DNA of 64,000 bases from Uranotaenia lowii. Taxonomy: Eukaryota; Arthropoda; Insecta; Diptera; Culicidae. Under the pieces are notes generated by a model, which searched no databases, had not been told where the DNA came from, and saw nothing but the letters and a program-made list of their open reading frames with translations. The DNA lies in the NCBI RefSeq assembly GCF_029784155.1, contig NC_073693.1, forward strand, positions 181,185,802 to 181,249,801, read 5' to 3'. The translations under genes and the position numbers were made by a program. How positions within the stretch are numbered: position 1 is the stretch's first letter; every line of letters starts with the position of its first letter. Shown piece after piece: positions 55,101-64,000 of the stretch.

Positions 55101-55218
55101 CGGCGTGTGGACGGTTGTCATGTCCGGGATTGATGATTATAGAGTTGATGTTTCTTAAATCGGGAGGTATTGAAGGTTGATCGATGTGTTGCGAAGAATC
55201 TGGCCCTTCGTCTACCAC
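52135..55218 (-). CDS. pol: Pol of the Osvaldo-like element: protease, RT, RNase H, integrase
   Basis: An intact ORF of about 1027 residues. The protease has the active site LLDSGANCS (Asp53). RT has YPIPQISSI, FSSIDL-like ISSIDLKDAFWQ and YLDD at 349-352. RNase H has CDASDMAIGAVL. The integrase zinc finger has His686, His693, Cys723 and Cys726, and its core has Asp756, Asp816 and Glu851 (D,D35E spacing). The C-terminal domain has the PGELVWRR motif. The ORF lacks a natural ATG and overlaps the end of gag in the minus-1 frame, as expected for a frameshift-made Gag-Pol. All catalytic residues are present, so this copy could be active. Confidence 0.85.
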   Translation of the reverse strand: MVDEGPDSSQHIDQPSIPPDLRNINSIIINPGHDNRPHAVLDVLGKKITALLDSGANCSLLGGSKAQIVEELGLRKEALNGGIKTADGTSHKINHFTRLPISYNNRNEILPVLLVPSLPDCAIMGMNFWQTFGVKAVCCSMITDEQEFEAEPMKELSVEQRQILNKTIKLFPKAEEGKLGRTELYEHRIDVGNATPRKQRYYPMSQYVLEEVNREVDRMISLDVIEEAVFSPWNNPLVAVKKKNGSYRVCLDARYLNSIMVNEGYPIPQISSIINNLGGCSFISSIDLKDAFWQMPLHKESRPLTAFTVPSRGHFQFKVVPFGLCTASQGLARIMTHLFADMEPYVFHYLDDIIICSKSFEEHISVLKEVAARLHRAKLTISAEKSKFCRQQIKYLGYILSEGGWKVDDEKVECIVKFPVPTTRKEVQRFLGMCGWYRRFISDFSRIAAPITELTKTKTKFRWTAAAEESFLKLKSALVTAPVLAMPDYTKTFSISCDASDMAIGAVLTQTIDGDEHPICYFSQKLSSSERKYTVTEKECLAVIRAIEKFRGYVEGVRFVVYCDHSALSYLKTLKNPTALMSRWLLRLNAFDFEIRYRKGSCNIVPDALSRIVCSLVFSITQVDDPWYKNLLKQVKNQGGKYPDFRIANEELYKNCQVKDETGVISHRWKKIVPEEDRAELIRRFHDSPSAAHLGFYKTWHKLQLHYYWPKMQDMVARYVKACATCKASKAPNKQMKPQMGKLKPAKVPWELISIDFVGPLTRSKKGNTVLLVIVDWITKYVIAHPMRAADSTKMVEFLEERVFLKFSRPRIVLSDNGKQFESQVFRALLSRHNIIHMKTAFYAPQVNNAERVNRVLITCIRSLLEEDHREWDKNLAAITAAINSAKHESTGVSPHFANFGRELLLHTDLYTQQDLNVSDDPKVAQEMRLSTINRIHKFIQQRIKKNHERTKERYDLRKRTVSFQPGELVWRRSFVLSSKADHINKKLDPKFIPAIVKEKLGANLYTLEDVVTGKRGRYHVKDIKPD

Positions 55219-57281
55219 TTCCTCGCTGCAGCGTTTTCCGCTTCGCTGTTACAAACGAGACAGCTGCGTAACGTGTAACCTTTTCGACCGCATCTGTAGC
55301 AAAAGAGAATTGCCTGTGCCTTCGTGCAATCCGGAAACCTATGCCCCTCCTCATCGCAGTTCCAGCAAAGCGCTGGACGGTACGCTGTATGCTGAACAGG
55401 ATCTATATCGTACATGTTGCTGCCTGCTTGCTGAAGCTGCTGGTTCTGGAGCTGTGATGGATAGTGCTGTTGGAATTGACGTTGAAGCTGCTGTTGCTGA
55501 GGCTGTTGCTGTTGAGGCTGCTGCTGTTGTTGCTGCTGCTGCCGCGGTGCCCATTTAGCTTGCTGTTGCAACGGATGCTGTATTCGATAGTTCTCCGCTT
55601 GACTGCCTTGCCGATTCACTATATTATTCTGCCCTGCCGAAGTTGTAAGCGGTTGCAGGCGCTGATCCGGTCGCTGTAGAGAGTTTTGCTGCTGTAGCCC
55701 TGTATTGAAACGATTCGGTCTGCGTTCCAGTTGAAGCTTCATGGCACAAACTTGCTCGTACAACTGTTCGTATTTCTCCTGCCAATCGACGAAGTCTTGT
55801 GGAGTCGTGTGCTCCTCTGCCTGGTGATAGGACGTTGTCGCCTGCTCCATTACCACTCGTTCTTGATTATCGGCTTCCACTGCGTGAACCCTGTTGAAAC
55901 GCTGCTGTTGATGCTGCGTCGCTTGCGCACGACCTGGCGCGGGTGTGGCGAAGTTTGGTTCTAATAGAGCTGTATGGGGTATTGGAATCCTGCGCTGTCT
56001 GCTTAACAATAACCTGGTTTCATCGAAGTTGCTGCATACATCCAATAACTCCACCAGTGTTCTCGGTTGACGTGCTGTGACGATGGTAGCGTACTCCATG
56101 TTCATGTTCTTTTTCACCATGAACATCATTTCCTCTTCGGTAAGCGGCGGCTCGATGAAACGAAATAATGTTGAAATGTCACGGTAGAATTTGCCAAAGG
56201 GTTCATCGGGACCTTGATATCGGAAACTAGCTTCTTGACGCAGTATTTGTGCGTATCCACTCGGCAAGAACTCACGTCGAATCTCTCGCTTGAATGCTGA
56301 CCACGAAAGAAGAAGTCCTTGAGCTAACGCCCTGGAATACCAATCAAGTGCGTCTTCTAACAGAAGGTGCTTTACTGAAGCAAGAATAGTTCGATCGCTA
56401 AGCCCTTCGGACCTGGCAAACGTCTCGACCCTGTCGAGGAAGATATTGAGTGACGTCGTGTCCTTTTCACCCCGGAACTTGAACGGCCAGTTGTGAATCG
56501 CCTTCACCATTCGCTGCTCCTCGTGTCCGAAGCTTCTGCTGGAGTGTGGAGAACTGCCACCATAATTTCGCTGCCTCCTCTGCCGATGTTGAAGATCCAC
56601 ACGCAACTCGTCGATAACGTCTACGGACCTTAAACCCACTTCCGCTTCGATGTTGAAGATCGTTGGACTCCGGACGTCCTCTTGCTCTTGCTGCTTTCCA
56701 GCTAAACCTACGACCTGCTCTTGTGCTTGACCTGTGGCTCCCCTACGTCGATTTGGAACCGCTTGTCCCCAGCTTGGATTGTCGTCTTCATCTCTGCATT
56801 CTGCTATTTCACTGATCGGCTCACTCAATCTGCCACTTAAGTTTCCCGAATCACTGCGCACTACTTTATTGACAGCACTGTTTATTTCGGAAATCAACAT
56901 CTCGACCAAATCGCTTAAAATCTTCCGCGCTTCCTTTACCGACGAAACCGGAGGTATTATTGATAAACGTTGCCGGTAATGCAACAATCTCGACCGAGCG
57001 CAAGCCATTTGCTCCGAGTTGCCATTCTGTGTAGCCAAATCTACGAGGTTTTTTAATTCTTGAAGTCCCATCTGACAGGCTTCAACATTTGATTCCGGAG
57101 ACATCGCGTATTCAGAGCTAACGTAACTAGTTTCTCTTAATATGTCCTCTTGGACTAGTGCCTTTAATTTAACAACTTTAGCACGTCTGGTGCTAGAAGC
57201 TAAGTTTGTTACATGACGCAGGGCCAGTTCGTATGCAATTTCCTCATCACTGAGGTGGAATAATTCTATTTTAGAATTCAT
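55212..57281 (-). CDS. gag: Gag of the Osvaldo-like element, two zinc knuckles, poly-Gln tract
   Basis: 689 residues, intact. The central capsid region has WPFKFRGEKDTTSLNIFLDR and a typical retrotransposon Gag helix (LLLEDALDWYSRALAQG, REIRREFLPSGY). A Gln-rich region, encoded partly by CAG/CTG repeats (about 55480-55560), precedes the knuckles. The first knuckle, residues 639-652 (CWNCDEEGHRFPDC), is canonical. The second, 661-674 (CYRCGRKGYTLRSC), has Tyr where His is expected. The stop is TAG at 55212-55214. GGAAAAC at 55233-55239 is the nearest slippery-like heptamer upstream of the stop, but it is not a perfect consensus. The start ATG at 57281 is about 230 bases after the 5' LTR. Confidence 0.85.
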   Translation of the reverse strand: MNSKIELFHLSDEEIAYELALRHVTNLASSTRRAKVVKLKALVQEDILRETSYVSSEYAMSPESNVEACQMGLQELKNLVDLATQNGNSEQMACARSRLLHYRQRLSIIPPVSSVKEARKILSDLVEMLISEINSAVNKVVRSDSGNLSGRLSEPISEIAECRDEDDNPSWGQAVPNRRRGATGQAQEQVVGLAGKQQEQEDVRSPTIFNIEAEVGLRSVDVIDELRVDLQHRQRRQRNYGGSSPHSSRSFGHEEQRMVKAIHNWPFKFRGEKDTTSLNIFLDRVETFARSEGLSDRTILASVKHLLLEDALDWYSRALAQGLLLSWSAFKREIRREFLPSGYAQILRQEASFRYQGPDEPFGKFYRDISTLFRFIEPPLTEEEMMFMVKKNMNMEYATIVTARQPRTLVELLDVCSNFDETRLLLSRQRRIPIPHTALLEPNFATPAPGRAQATQHQQQRFNRVHAVEADNQERVVMEQATTSYHQAEEHTTPQDFVDWQEKYEQLYEQVCAMKLQLERRPNRFNTGLQQQNSLQRPDQRLQPLTTSAGQNNIVNRQGSQAENYRIQHPLQQQAKWAPRQQQQQQQQPQQQQPQQQQLQRQFQQHYPSQLQNQQLQQAGSNMYDIDPVQHTAYRPALCWNCDEEGHRFPDCTKAQAILFCYRCGRKGYTLRSCLVCNSEAENAAARKW

Positions 57282-57491
57282 TGTGAATGGATCAAATAAC
57301 CAGTAGAAATGTGTTACGATGCGATAATATACGAAGAATGATACGATATTTCAAAAAAAAGCGATAATAATAATGATTACTGACCAACAATAATAATCAT
57401 AATAATCATGAACGTATTCACAACATAATAATGTTAATCGTGAATTATAACTTCAACTAACTTAACGAACAATAATTGATTGAATAGGTTC

Positions 57492-57509
57492 GTTTTGTTG
57501 GGCGCCATT
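57492..57509 (-). promoter_or_regulatory. tRNA-Lys primer-binding site of the Osvaldo-like element
   Basis: Read on the minus strand, TGGCGCCCAACAAAACG begins two bases after the LTR end; its first 11 bases fit the 3' end of tRNA-Lys. Confidence 0.6.
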
Positions 57510-59248
57510 TGTGACGGAGGCTTACCGTGGTCAATGCCACGAATGAATAAAATATTTCGCAAACATATGATGGCAACATTTATTTAAGGTTGCTTAATTT
57601 TCTACACCCATTTTCTTTCCCACCTCAAATTGTGAAAAAGCGACTTACGTGCATCTTCGCTGCCTTGCGGGTTTCACCTCGGTTGCTTTGAGGCGGCTCC
57701 TTGGCTCTGTTCGGCACACGCCTGGGACTCGCACCAGTCACGCCCACAGCAATCCGTTCCAACCGAATGTGGTGTATGGGTCCACACCTGTCGTTTTCAC
57801 ACCCGCTGAACGATTCGTACCACCTTCTCGATTCACTCTCGTTTCCTCTTGGCAAACGTGTAAGGCTGCTTGCTGACACTCGACGATTCTTGAGCACCGC
57901 CAGGTGCACCTCTTGACGTGCACTCTCACTCCTCGTACGAATATTCTGCACACGCCCTCGACTTCCGCTCGTGCCACAGTAGAATGTCATCCGCTGACCG
58001 ATGATGCTGAGATGCCAACGGCCTCGTCGTGCCGAAACCGCACCTTGTCGGCCCACACGAATGAAAGTGCAGCACCTCGTCACTCCTGGCTCTAAGGAGG
58101 GTTGTCTTCCAGCGGCTTCCTAACTCTTCGCTGTTCGTCGATCGCCAAGCAAAAACTTAGCACCCCCAGGATGCTTCCAATCGACAAGCCTTATGCCTTT
58201 CTAGGCCGTCGAAATAATCCGGGCTGAGATCGAGCTTTCGGTCGCGACACGCATGCAAAGAAAAAGTATTTTCCAGCAGACTGCGTCCGAGGAACGGAAT
58301 CGGTCGATTCCTCAATTTGTCGGCTGGCTTGATCCTTTCCGCTTTCCGGAACAGGAAGTTCTATCCGGAAGATTCTTGCCAGACGCGTGGCTACCGGAAT
58401 GATTAACAAAGTGCAACAAAAGTTGCTACCGATGTTGGAGCAACAGGCTGATGAAAAAAGGAGGCTATGCAAAAAGAAGTTGCGCAAAAGAAAGTTGCGC
58501 AAAAGAAAGTTGCACAAAAGATTGCGCCTAGCAATTCCGCATAAAAAAGAAAGGGTCGGTTTCCGACCCCTTCGTGTTGTTTTTTCAACTTTTGCAAGCG
58601 ATCTTCTTGTTGGTCTGACCGGCAGGATTTGCTGGAATTCTGGCAGAGCGAATCTAATCGGTTTCCTTTCCGCTCGCTCGCAACTTTGCAGGTGTTTCCT
58701 TTTGAGTTTCCGAGCGCCTCGTGGTGGGTCACCGACAAAATTTTTGCGCGAACTCAGGGTGTTTTTTCACCCGAAAGCGGTCACTTGGCCTTTTCCGGTC
58801 CCGGTTGTTGCCTATCAACCAAAATTTACCGCTTCGCGGTAGTCCGTTTTTCGGTTACCAATCGGCGGAGCGAGCCTGTCGGTTAAGCAATCCCACGCTC
58901 GGAAATTCGTTCCGACCGACGAGCGTCTTTCCGACCGATGGCACCTTTTTTCTTTTGCAAGCTCCTTTTCTTTCTCGCTTTTCACGGAAACTGACCTGAC
59001 AGATCAATGCTGCCAACACGTCAAATTTTGCTCTTTGCTATGCTCCTTTATCGACTGCACGCCGAGCGATGCCAACTCAAAATTACAGCGGCTATCTTTG
59101 CCTTTGCTTCATTTCAGTGTTGTTAACACTCAGAGAAATTTATCTGCGCTTTTTCAGTTTCTATATGAGGGGAATGGGTAAAATGTAATGTTTGCAATTT
59201 CGCTCAAATATCGTATCAGGATAATAATGAAAAATATTAAATGTAACA
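57510..59248 (-). repeat. 5' LTR of the Osvaldo-like element
   Basis: 1739 bp, nearly identical to the 3' LTR. It ends at the target duplication CGTC on its outer side. Confidence 0.85.
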
Positions 59249-59378
59249 CGTCTAGAATGCGAAAGAGGGCCAAATCACATCGGAGCTCATGCTTGTCGGA
59301 TGTCATGACATACTTATACTGTAGGATTGCTGCATGACACGACATCATCTTCCCAGGGGTGTGCTGAGTACACACAGT

Positions 59379-59790
59379 AACAACCTTTTGTGTGAATTTA
59401 AATGGCCTTTCAGAAATAGATATGGGCGCGCTCGCAATCCCGGTATACGATTTCTCGTGTGTTAAACAGAGAAAGCAATAGCCTTCACTCTAGTTTCACT
59501 ACGATTAGCTGTCATTCTTAGGGCATCCGCAGCAATCGCGAGCAAAGTGAAAATGCTCACGAGTTTAATCACTTCCATACCGCACCGGGGGTTAGTATGA
59601 AGGTGAGCAAAATAGGGCCGTTGCCGTCGGGACCGACAAAATCACCAAATTTGCTCACTAGAAAGGGGCGAGATCAAACATGCACTGAAAAAATTCTACC
59701 GTTTTAAGCAGAATTAAACAAACGAACGGAAAGCGGAAACTTTTTTTATTGCGCAAAAACTAATTCCATGAAATATTTCCGAAAAGCCCT
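59379..59790. other. No recognised feature
   Basis: Mixed-composition sequence. TAAGCAGAATTAAACAAACG at about 59706-59725 recurs at about 60085-60104, flanking the frame described next. Otherwise nothing supportable. Confidence 0.4.
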
Positions 59791-60130
59791 TCAAGTCCGA
59801 CGATTGCTTTCTGAAAATTTTGATTGTGCATTCCGTGTAGTAAACATTTTACTGACTTTCACAACATTGAGTGAAGCTTCAAGGATTTTTCTCGGAGTAA
59901 TAATAATCGAGACCAGTGCGCTGTGCAGGATTTTCCAACCGTATGGGTGGCATTCCATTACTGTCTCTACCAATTCGGCTTTCGAAACGAGGTCTCTCAA
60001 TAAGTTTGCAACTAATGGGACTCAGTTTTTCGGAACAGCAACTATTTCAGTCAGCAGTTGGTTGGAAAAAGAAGTTAAAGATTTAAGCAGAATTAAACAA
60101 ACGTCGCAGCGTGTGTATGTTTGTTGATAT
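59791..60130 (-). pseudogene. Degenerate minus-strand reading frame of unknown origin, one in-frame stop
   Basis: From about 60130 the minus strand reads about 34 codons (KSLTSFSNQLLTEIVAVPKN near the end) to a TGA near 60023. It then continues in the same frame for about 77 codons (LRDLVSKAELVETVMECHPY, later TPRKILEASLNVVKVSKMF) to 59791. The helical, leucine-spaced composition looks protein-like. No family recognised and no splice sites assigned. Confidence 0.25.
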
Positions 60131-60991
60131 TCATTTTAAGAAAAAATGTGTATGAGATTAAAATTGTGGATGGATTTTTTTTAATAACCAGTTGAATTCG
60201 CAATTTCGTTACATTTTTTCGGGTTTATCCAGGAATTGAACGAGAAAGTGCAATTGCTGGTTCTGATGGTGAGTTATTTATTTTGTATTTTATATTGTTT
60301 AGGACTCTCTCACTCAATTTCAGATAAACAAACTCGAAGCATCGTATTTTATGACCAAAAATGATCATGTAACATAAGAAGAGCCGTTTGGTGGACGACT
60401 CCGAAAATTTACTCGGTCCGTATTAATTTAAGATTAAGATTTTCTTCAAAAGTTTTCTCAGTGCAATGCTAAATTTAAAAATAATTATGCTACCGCCCGG
60501 TGCGCGAAAGAGTGTGTATCCCAAAACCGGTCCGCTGAAATGAGCAAAACCGGGCCGCGTATACTCACTTATTGGTGCGTTTGCTCTTATGATCTGTGTA
60601 AGAGCAAGGTGTGTATATATTCAGGAGGTGTTACCGAATATCGAATTCCCGATTCAGCCATTTTGGCTATGTAGGCTATGCAACTATGTGAAACTCATGA
60701 AGTTTGTTTACCAACAAACCACCAAAAAGCTGAGCAAAAAATAAACAAACTCATTGAGAGCCCCGCTCACTCCTTGCCTACTTACTGTGAAAGTCGGAGA
60801 ACCTAGTGTATCAAAAGACCTTGTGTAAGAGTAAAGAGCAGGTTTTATTCTTTTTAGCAGGCCCAATCCCAATTAACCGCAGCGCACTAGATTGTACTGC
60901 GCACTCATGACTGCGAGATTTGTGTGAACATTCGTGCGACCTATCAAACCAGAGTAAAATCTTTCGGAGCTCAACACGCTAACCGCTTTTA
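60131..60991. other. No recognised gene
   Basis: AT-rich sequence with two similar GAGCAAAA-CGGGCCG blocks (one at about 59610 with A for C, one at about 60545). No splice-consistent ORF. Confidence 0.35.
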
Positions 60992-61002
60992 AGTCAACCT
61001 TT

Positions 61003-61054
61003 TTTTTGTCTTTATTAGTGACACATTACACCTATGAGGCTATTCGTGCCATGC
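61003..61054 (-). mobile_element. 52-bp 5'-truncated retroposon stub
   Basis: AGTCAACCTTT occurs at both 60992-61002 and 61055-61065. Between them lies a T run followed by GTCTTTATTAGTGACACATT and ACACCTATGAGGC. Read on the minus strand this is the extreme 3' end of a poly(A) retroposon with an AATAAA signal. Confidence 0.6.
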
Positions 61055-61065
61055 AGTCAACCTTT

Positions 61066-61848
61066 GTACGGATAAATGCGACTGCATAACATTGCAAGGA
61101 GTCCAATTTTCAATAAAAGAGATAATATTCAATTTTTTTTCTCCGACCTGGTGTTTCAGGCTTGCATGATTGTAGTTTTCAAGCAACTAATGTTCAAAAA
61201 TATATTGTTGGCTTAGGTAGCCGAAAGCCTTTCAAATTTCTCATTGTAGTCCAACTTGGAAGTCAAAACTAATATCGCATGTCGACAGTTGTAATGTTAC
61301 ATGGGTAAAAACCATTGATAAGGTATATTATCGATTATTTTTTCTTAATTAAGGAATAATGAAAATATTTTTTTTTATTGTTAATTAAAAGTATTTGAAA
61401 GAACTGCGAAAATTGTGTCTAAAATAATTTGATTTGCAACTATAATATGCAAAACAATTACTTCAAGTGCTGTTGTCAGTTGAGAATGGTTCAATTTTTC
61501 CAATAGTTGCATATCGCGCTACAGAAACATTAACACAAAGATTATTATTATACCTTTCACGCGCTTTCACTAAAAATAAGCATATATTATTTATTAAGCC
61601 TAAGAAACTAATAAGTTTCAAAGGACCTAGTTTTTGAAAAAATCAGAAAAAAAATCAATTTAATTGATTGCTTATCAGAAAAAAAACCCAGAGCTTGAAT
61701 TTTAAACCAAGAAAAACTTTAAAGTGTTGATTTGTTCAGAAACATTGAAAGAAGCTTCAACAAACGTGAGGAATATTATCGTATTATCGTATTGTTGTAT
61801 TATTCGAAAATAGATTTACGAAGTTCTTATGCTAACACTATTTTTAAT
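61066..61848. other. AT-rich non-coding stretch
   Basis: No exon or repeat that I can support. Confidence 0.4.
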
Positions 61849-61852
61849 TTAA

Positions 61853-62781
61853 GGTACACCGGGATAAGTGTGGACGGGTTTTCGTATAGTTCAACTTTAA
61901 AAAATTATTAAAAAATCAGCAGCGGAGCAATTTTGATAAATTGACATTCAATGTGATGCAGAACATGTTGTTTACAAAAGCTGAAGAGATGAGCTCTATA
62001 GAAGCAAAGCGAAAAAAGTTATCACGTAAATCGTTATGGACGGCTGGTGTCTTCACTTACCCCGCTTTATGGGGTAAGTGTGGACGGTAGATTTTCCCTT
62101 TGATTTCTCAGGAAATTTTCAAAAAAATTGTGTTTTCTTGGTTGAATACGTTACTTTATTGTTCGAACCGTCCAAAATTTTGAAAAAAGTTCATGATACT
62201 ATAATTATAGTGTGTAATTTATGTTACAACACACGAGATCCGATTTTACCAAAAACACAGAACAAATAAATACTTTACTCAAATTTTCATGATCCGAATG
62301 CTAAATATAGCTAAATAATACAACTCATAAAGGATGAAGGAAATTGAAAAAATGTGTAAACATCAAGTCTTTTTAAAGCCGTCCACACTTACCCCAGGTA
62401 GGGGTTGGAGACAAAATTTTAGTTTTTTGCAAATAAACTCTTTTTTCTTAATTTTTAACCGCCGTTCCTTTTACTAACTGGTTGTTTGGAACGTAAGGAT
62501 TGTTTCAATGTAGAGTTTTTCATGGAGAGCCAGCTAGTTTAAGAGAAATTTGCAATTGAAAAAGATGCACATCAACTCAACATCGTAGTTGAAAATAGAA
62601 AATTCCGAAAAAGTCGCTGTAAACAACCGTTATTTTCTGCATCGTATCTTTTTCATAGTTATTGGATAGATTACAAGTAAATTGAACATTCTGCATCAAA
62701 AGTTTGAAAAAATAGTGCACAGTATTGTTTTTATAGCCATCGTCCACACTTACCCCGCGTCCATACTTACCCCGGTGTACC
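61853..62781. mobile_element. TTAA-flanked TIR element with GGTACACCGGG ends (929 bp)
   Basis: GGTACACCGGGATAAGTGTG at the left and its inverted form CATACTTACCCCGGTGTACC at the right, with TTAA on both sides (61849-61852, 62782-62785). The TTAA duplication and GG/CC ends suit piggyBac-type targeting. The block GGGGTAAGTGTGGACGG recurs inside (about 62071, and inverted at about 62382 and 62742). The interior has no transposase. A stray end of the family is seen near 7279. Confidence 0.65.
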
Positions 62782-62785
62782 TTAA

Positions 62786-63363
62786 TAGAAATTAAGAGTG
62801 AGCATTTATTTCTTATTGCCTTGTGTGACGATAAAAAGGTGTAAACGTTTCATTTCATTGCATATCTGCAACAATTAATTTACTTTGCATTGCGCACTAT
62901 CGAGAATTATTTTGAGAAAAAAATAATAAAAAATCACGAAATGAAGGGTTTAAGCGCAGACATCAGATACCCAGACTGACCACTGAAGGCTGATTTTGGC
63001 GCTTGTTCCGCAGCGCTATCTACGGGTTATCGTGAAACTAACGGCCACATACACAAAAGGAAAAATCTCGATATATCACACACACATTTGCATTGTGCTG
63101 TTTGTTTTTTTACATCTAGCGATGAACACGGTCGTTTTTGATTACCAACTTTTGATAGAAAAAAATAACACGATATATTTCTAAAATCACTAACCGCCAC
63201 CATTACCGTTTTTGAATTGGAGCGTATTAACCAAATGCGGTTAGAATTCAACCATAAAGCTTATAAAAAATACATCGACTTCGACATAAATGAAAATTTA
63301 ATGAAAACTTGAGATTTTCTGCACCACTTCCTTATTGCGTTGTGGTTGAAAAATAACCATTTT
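62786..63363. other. AT-rich non-coding stretch
   Basis: No feature I can support. Confidence 0.4.
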
Positions 63364-63438
63364 ATGGCATCTTTGGCTTCGTTTGTGAAGATCACTTTCA
63401 ACTGCAAGATTTCGTTAACCCCGAAACCTCCGCCAAGG
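63364..63438 (+). CDS. Possible short first coding exon (unknown product)
   Basis: An ATG at 63364 opens 25 codons (MASLASFVKITFNCKISLTP then KPPPR) ending AAGG before a perfect donor GTAAGT at 63439. The stretch is GC-richer than its AT-rich surroundings. No partner exon is visible before the window ends, so this is only a candidate. Confidence 0.2.
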
Positions 63439-63746
63439 GTAAGTTCAAGTTTCCCGAGTAGAAAAATATTGTGACAAACCCGATTATTTGTAAATAGTTA
63501 TAAAACGATCTAGGATTTGTTGAGAAAACGACAAATGACATCGTAAAAACATTTCACTAATTGTATATTACAAAACTACAGTACATTGAATGTGGCTTTA
63601 AATTATATTACTGTTTAGAACTGTTAAATCAGTTGAATGGACGAGATTCTTAAAAAATTTAGAGTTTCTCAAAACCCTTCACCTAGCCGAATTGCCGCAT
63701 TTATAGAGGTTTACAAAAACTTAATAAAACAAAAGTAGAGGTGATA

Positions 63747-63923
63747 TTTTTTTAAATGAAGAGTTAATCACCGTAAATTCCCGGTCTAGCCGGGTTTGAC
63801 TATTCGCGCTACGGTCGATGGTCCGATACTAGGCTATCTACCGATGTAATGAAATGTGTTTTTTATTTTTCTTTTTTAGCCAGGTATTAATTTTTTTAAA
63901 TGAAGAGTTAATCACCGTAAATT
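63747..63923. repeat. 33-bp direct repeat, 144 bp apart
   Basis: AAATGAAGAGTTAATCACCG with flanking T run and TAAATT occurs identically at 63747-63779 and 63891-63923. The intervening 111 bp (CCCGGTCTAGCCGGGTTTGA...TTTTTTAGCCAGGTATTAA) is unrelated to it. Confidence 0.6.
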
Positions 63924-64000
63924 TTATTTTGTGAAATTATTTATCGGCTATATCGGTCAAATTTATACAATTCTATCTGTCTCAACCACTGCAAGGTAGT

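Larger units (their letters stand above)
48160..59248 (-). mobile_element. Young 11.1-kb Ty3/gypsy element with 1739-bp LTRs (Osvaldo/Ulysses-like)
   Basis: LTRs 48160-49898 and 57510-59248 are both 1739 bp. I count only three differences (near 48599, 48964 and 49614 in the left copy). The target duplication CGTC flanks the element. The primer site (read on minus) TGGCGCCCAAC matches tRNA-Lys for 11 bases. gag and pol are intact on the minus strand and overlap in the minus-1 frame. A 2.2-kb stretch without ORF lies between pol and the 3' LTR. Long LTRs and tRNA-Lys priming suggest the Osvaldo/Ulysses lineage (inference). No env is visible. Confidence 0.85.
48127..59363 (-). pseudogene. Second copy of the 144-base exon, split by the gypsy element
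   Basis: The 5' part of the exon is 59363-59249 and the 3' part is 48159-48127. Their lengths (115 + 33) minus the 4-bp target duplication CGTC give exactly 144. Acceptor and donor are preserved. Differences from the intact copy are few, for example one Gly codon changed to Cys. Confidence 0.6.

Noticed and set aside
55351..55679. Leu- or Ala-repeat frames opposite the gag Gln tract
   Set aside because: These are shadows of the CAG/CTG repeat that encodes poly-Gln in gag.

Overview
This is a eukaryotic, intron-containing, AT-rich window packed with transposable elements. The families present (RNase H-bearing I-type LINE, CR1/L2-like LINE, Ty1/copia, two Ty3/gypsy lineages, many TIR elements with mosquito-like ends) and one recognisable host exon, the FYVE finger of the PIKfyve/Fab1 lipid kinase, suggest a dipteran, most likely a mosquito. 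The species call is inference. Only one host exon is recognisable with confidence (5425-5614, +). A 144-base phase-0 exon on the minus strand (46990-47133), duplicated about 12 kb away, is a second good host-exon candidate.

Layout. 1-5.2 kb: a head-to-tail and inverted cluster of about 0.85-kb TIR elements that share TA target sites, each holding a small spliced ORF. 5.4-5.6 kb: the FYVE exon. 6-9.5 kb: intronic or intergenic DNA with one TIR element and a tRNA-like SINE. 9.5-11.2 kb: a decayed copia element. 11.28-38.4 kb: a second copia fragment, opened by a deep nest of insertions that can be ordered by target-site duplications (TSDs). An I-type LINE (11484-37906) sits in copia. Two tandem Helitron-like units (17240-37451) sit in the LINE 5' UTR. 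A TA-flanked element (20855-36706) sits in the second unit. A second I-type LINE (21296-36089) sits in that element. In the second LINE lie a CsRn1-type gypsy element (24804-28932, identical LTRs) and a PHD-finger CR1-like LINE (about 29560-35990). The CR1-like LINE is itself split by a 1778-bp CACTG-ended element (31450-33227).

38.4-46.2 kb: more TIR elements, a 620-bp near-perfect hairpin with divergent start codons (39343-39960), a 2.8-kb TA-flanked element with an in-frame four-exon ORF (40107-42898), and a long inverted repeat with a mini-gene-bearing element at its centre (44553-46182). 46.2-48.2 kb: candidate exon and a minisatellite. 48160-59248: a young 11-kb gypsy element on the minus strand (tRNA-Lys primer site, 1739-bp LTRs, intact gag and pol), inserted into the second copy of the 144-base exon. 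59.4-64 kb: mostly unassigned AT-rich DNA with a TTAA-flanked element and a 52-bp retroposon stub.

The most notable pattern is that at least five unrelated-looking short TIR families here, all beginning CAC, each contain what reads as a small spliced gene. These have GT-AG introns and, in most cases, a poly(A) signal close to the stop. That recurrence is the best candidate for something not yet described.
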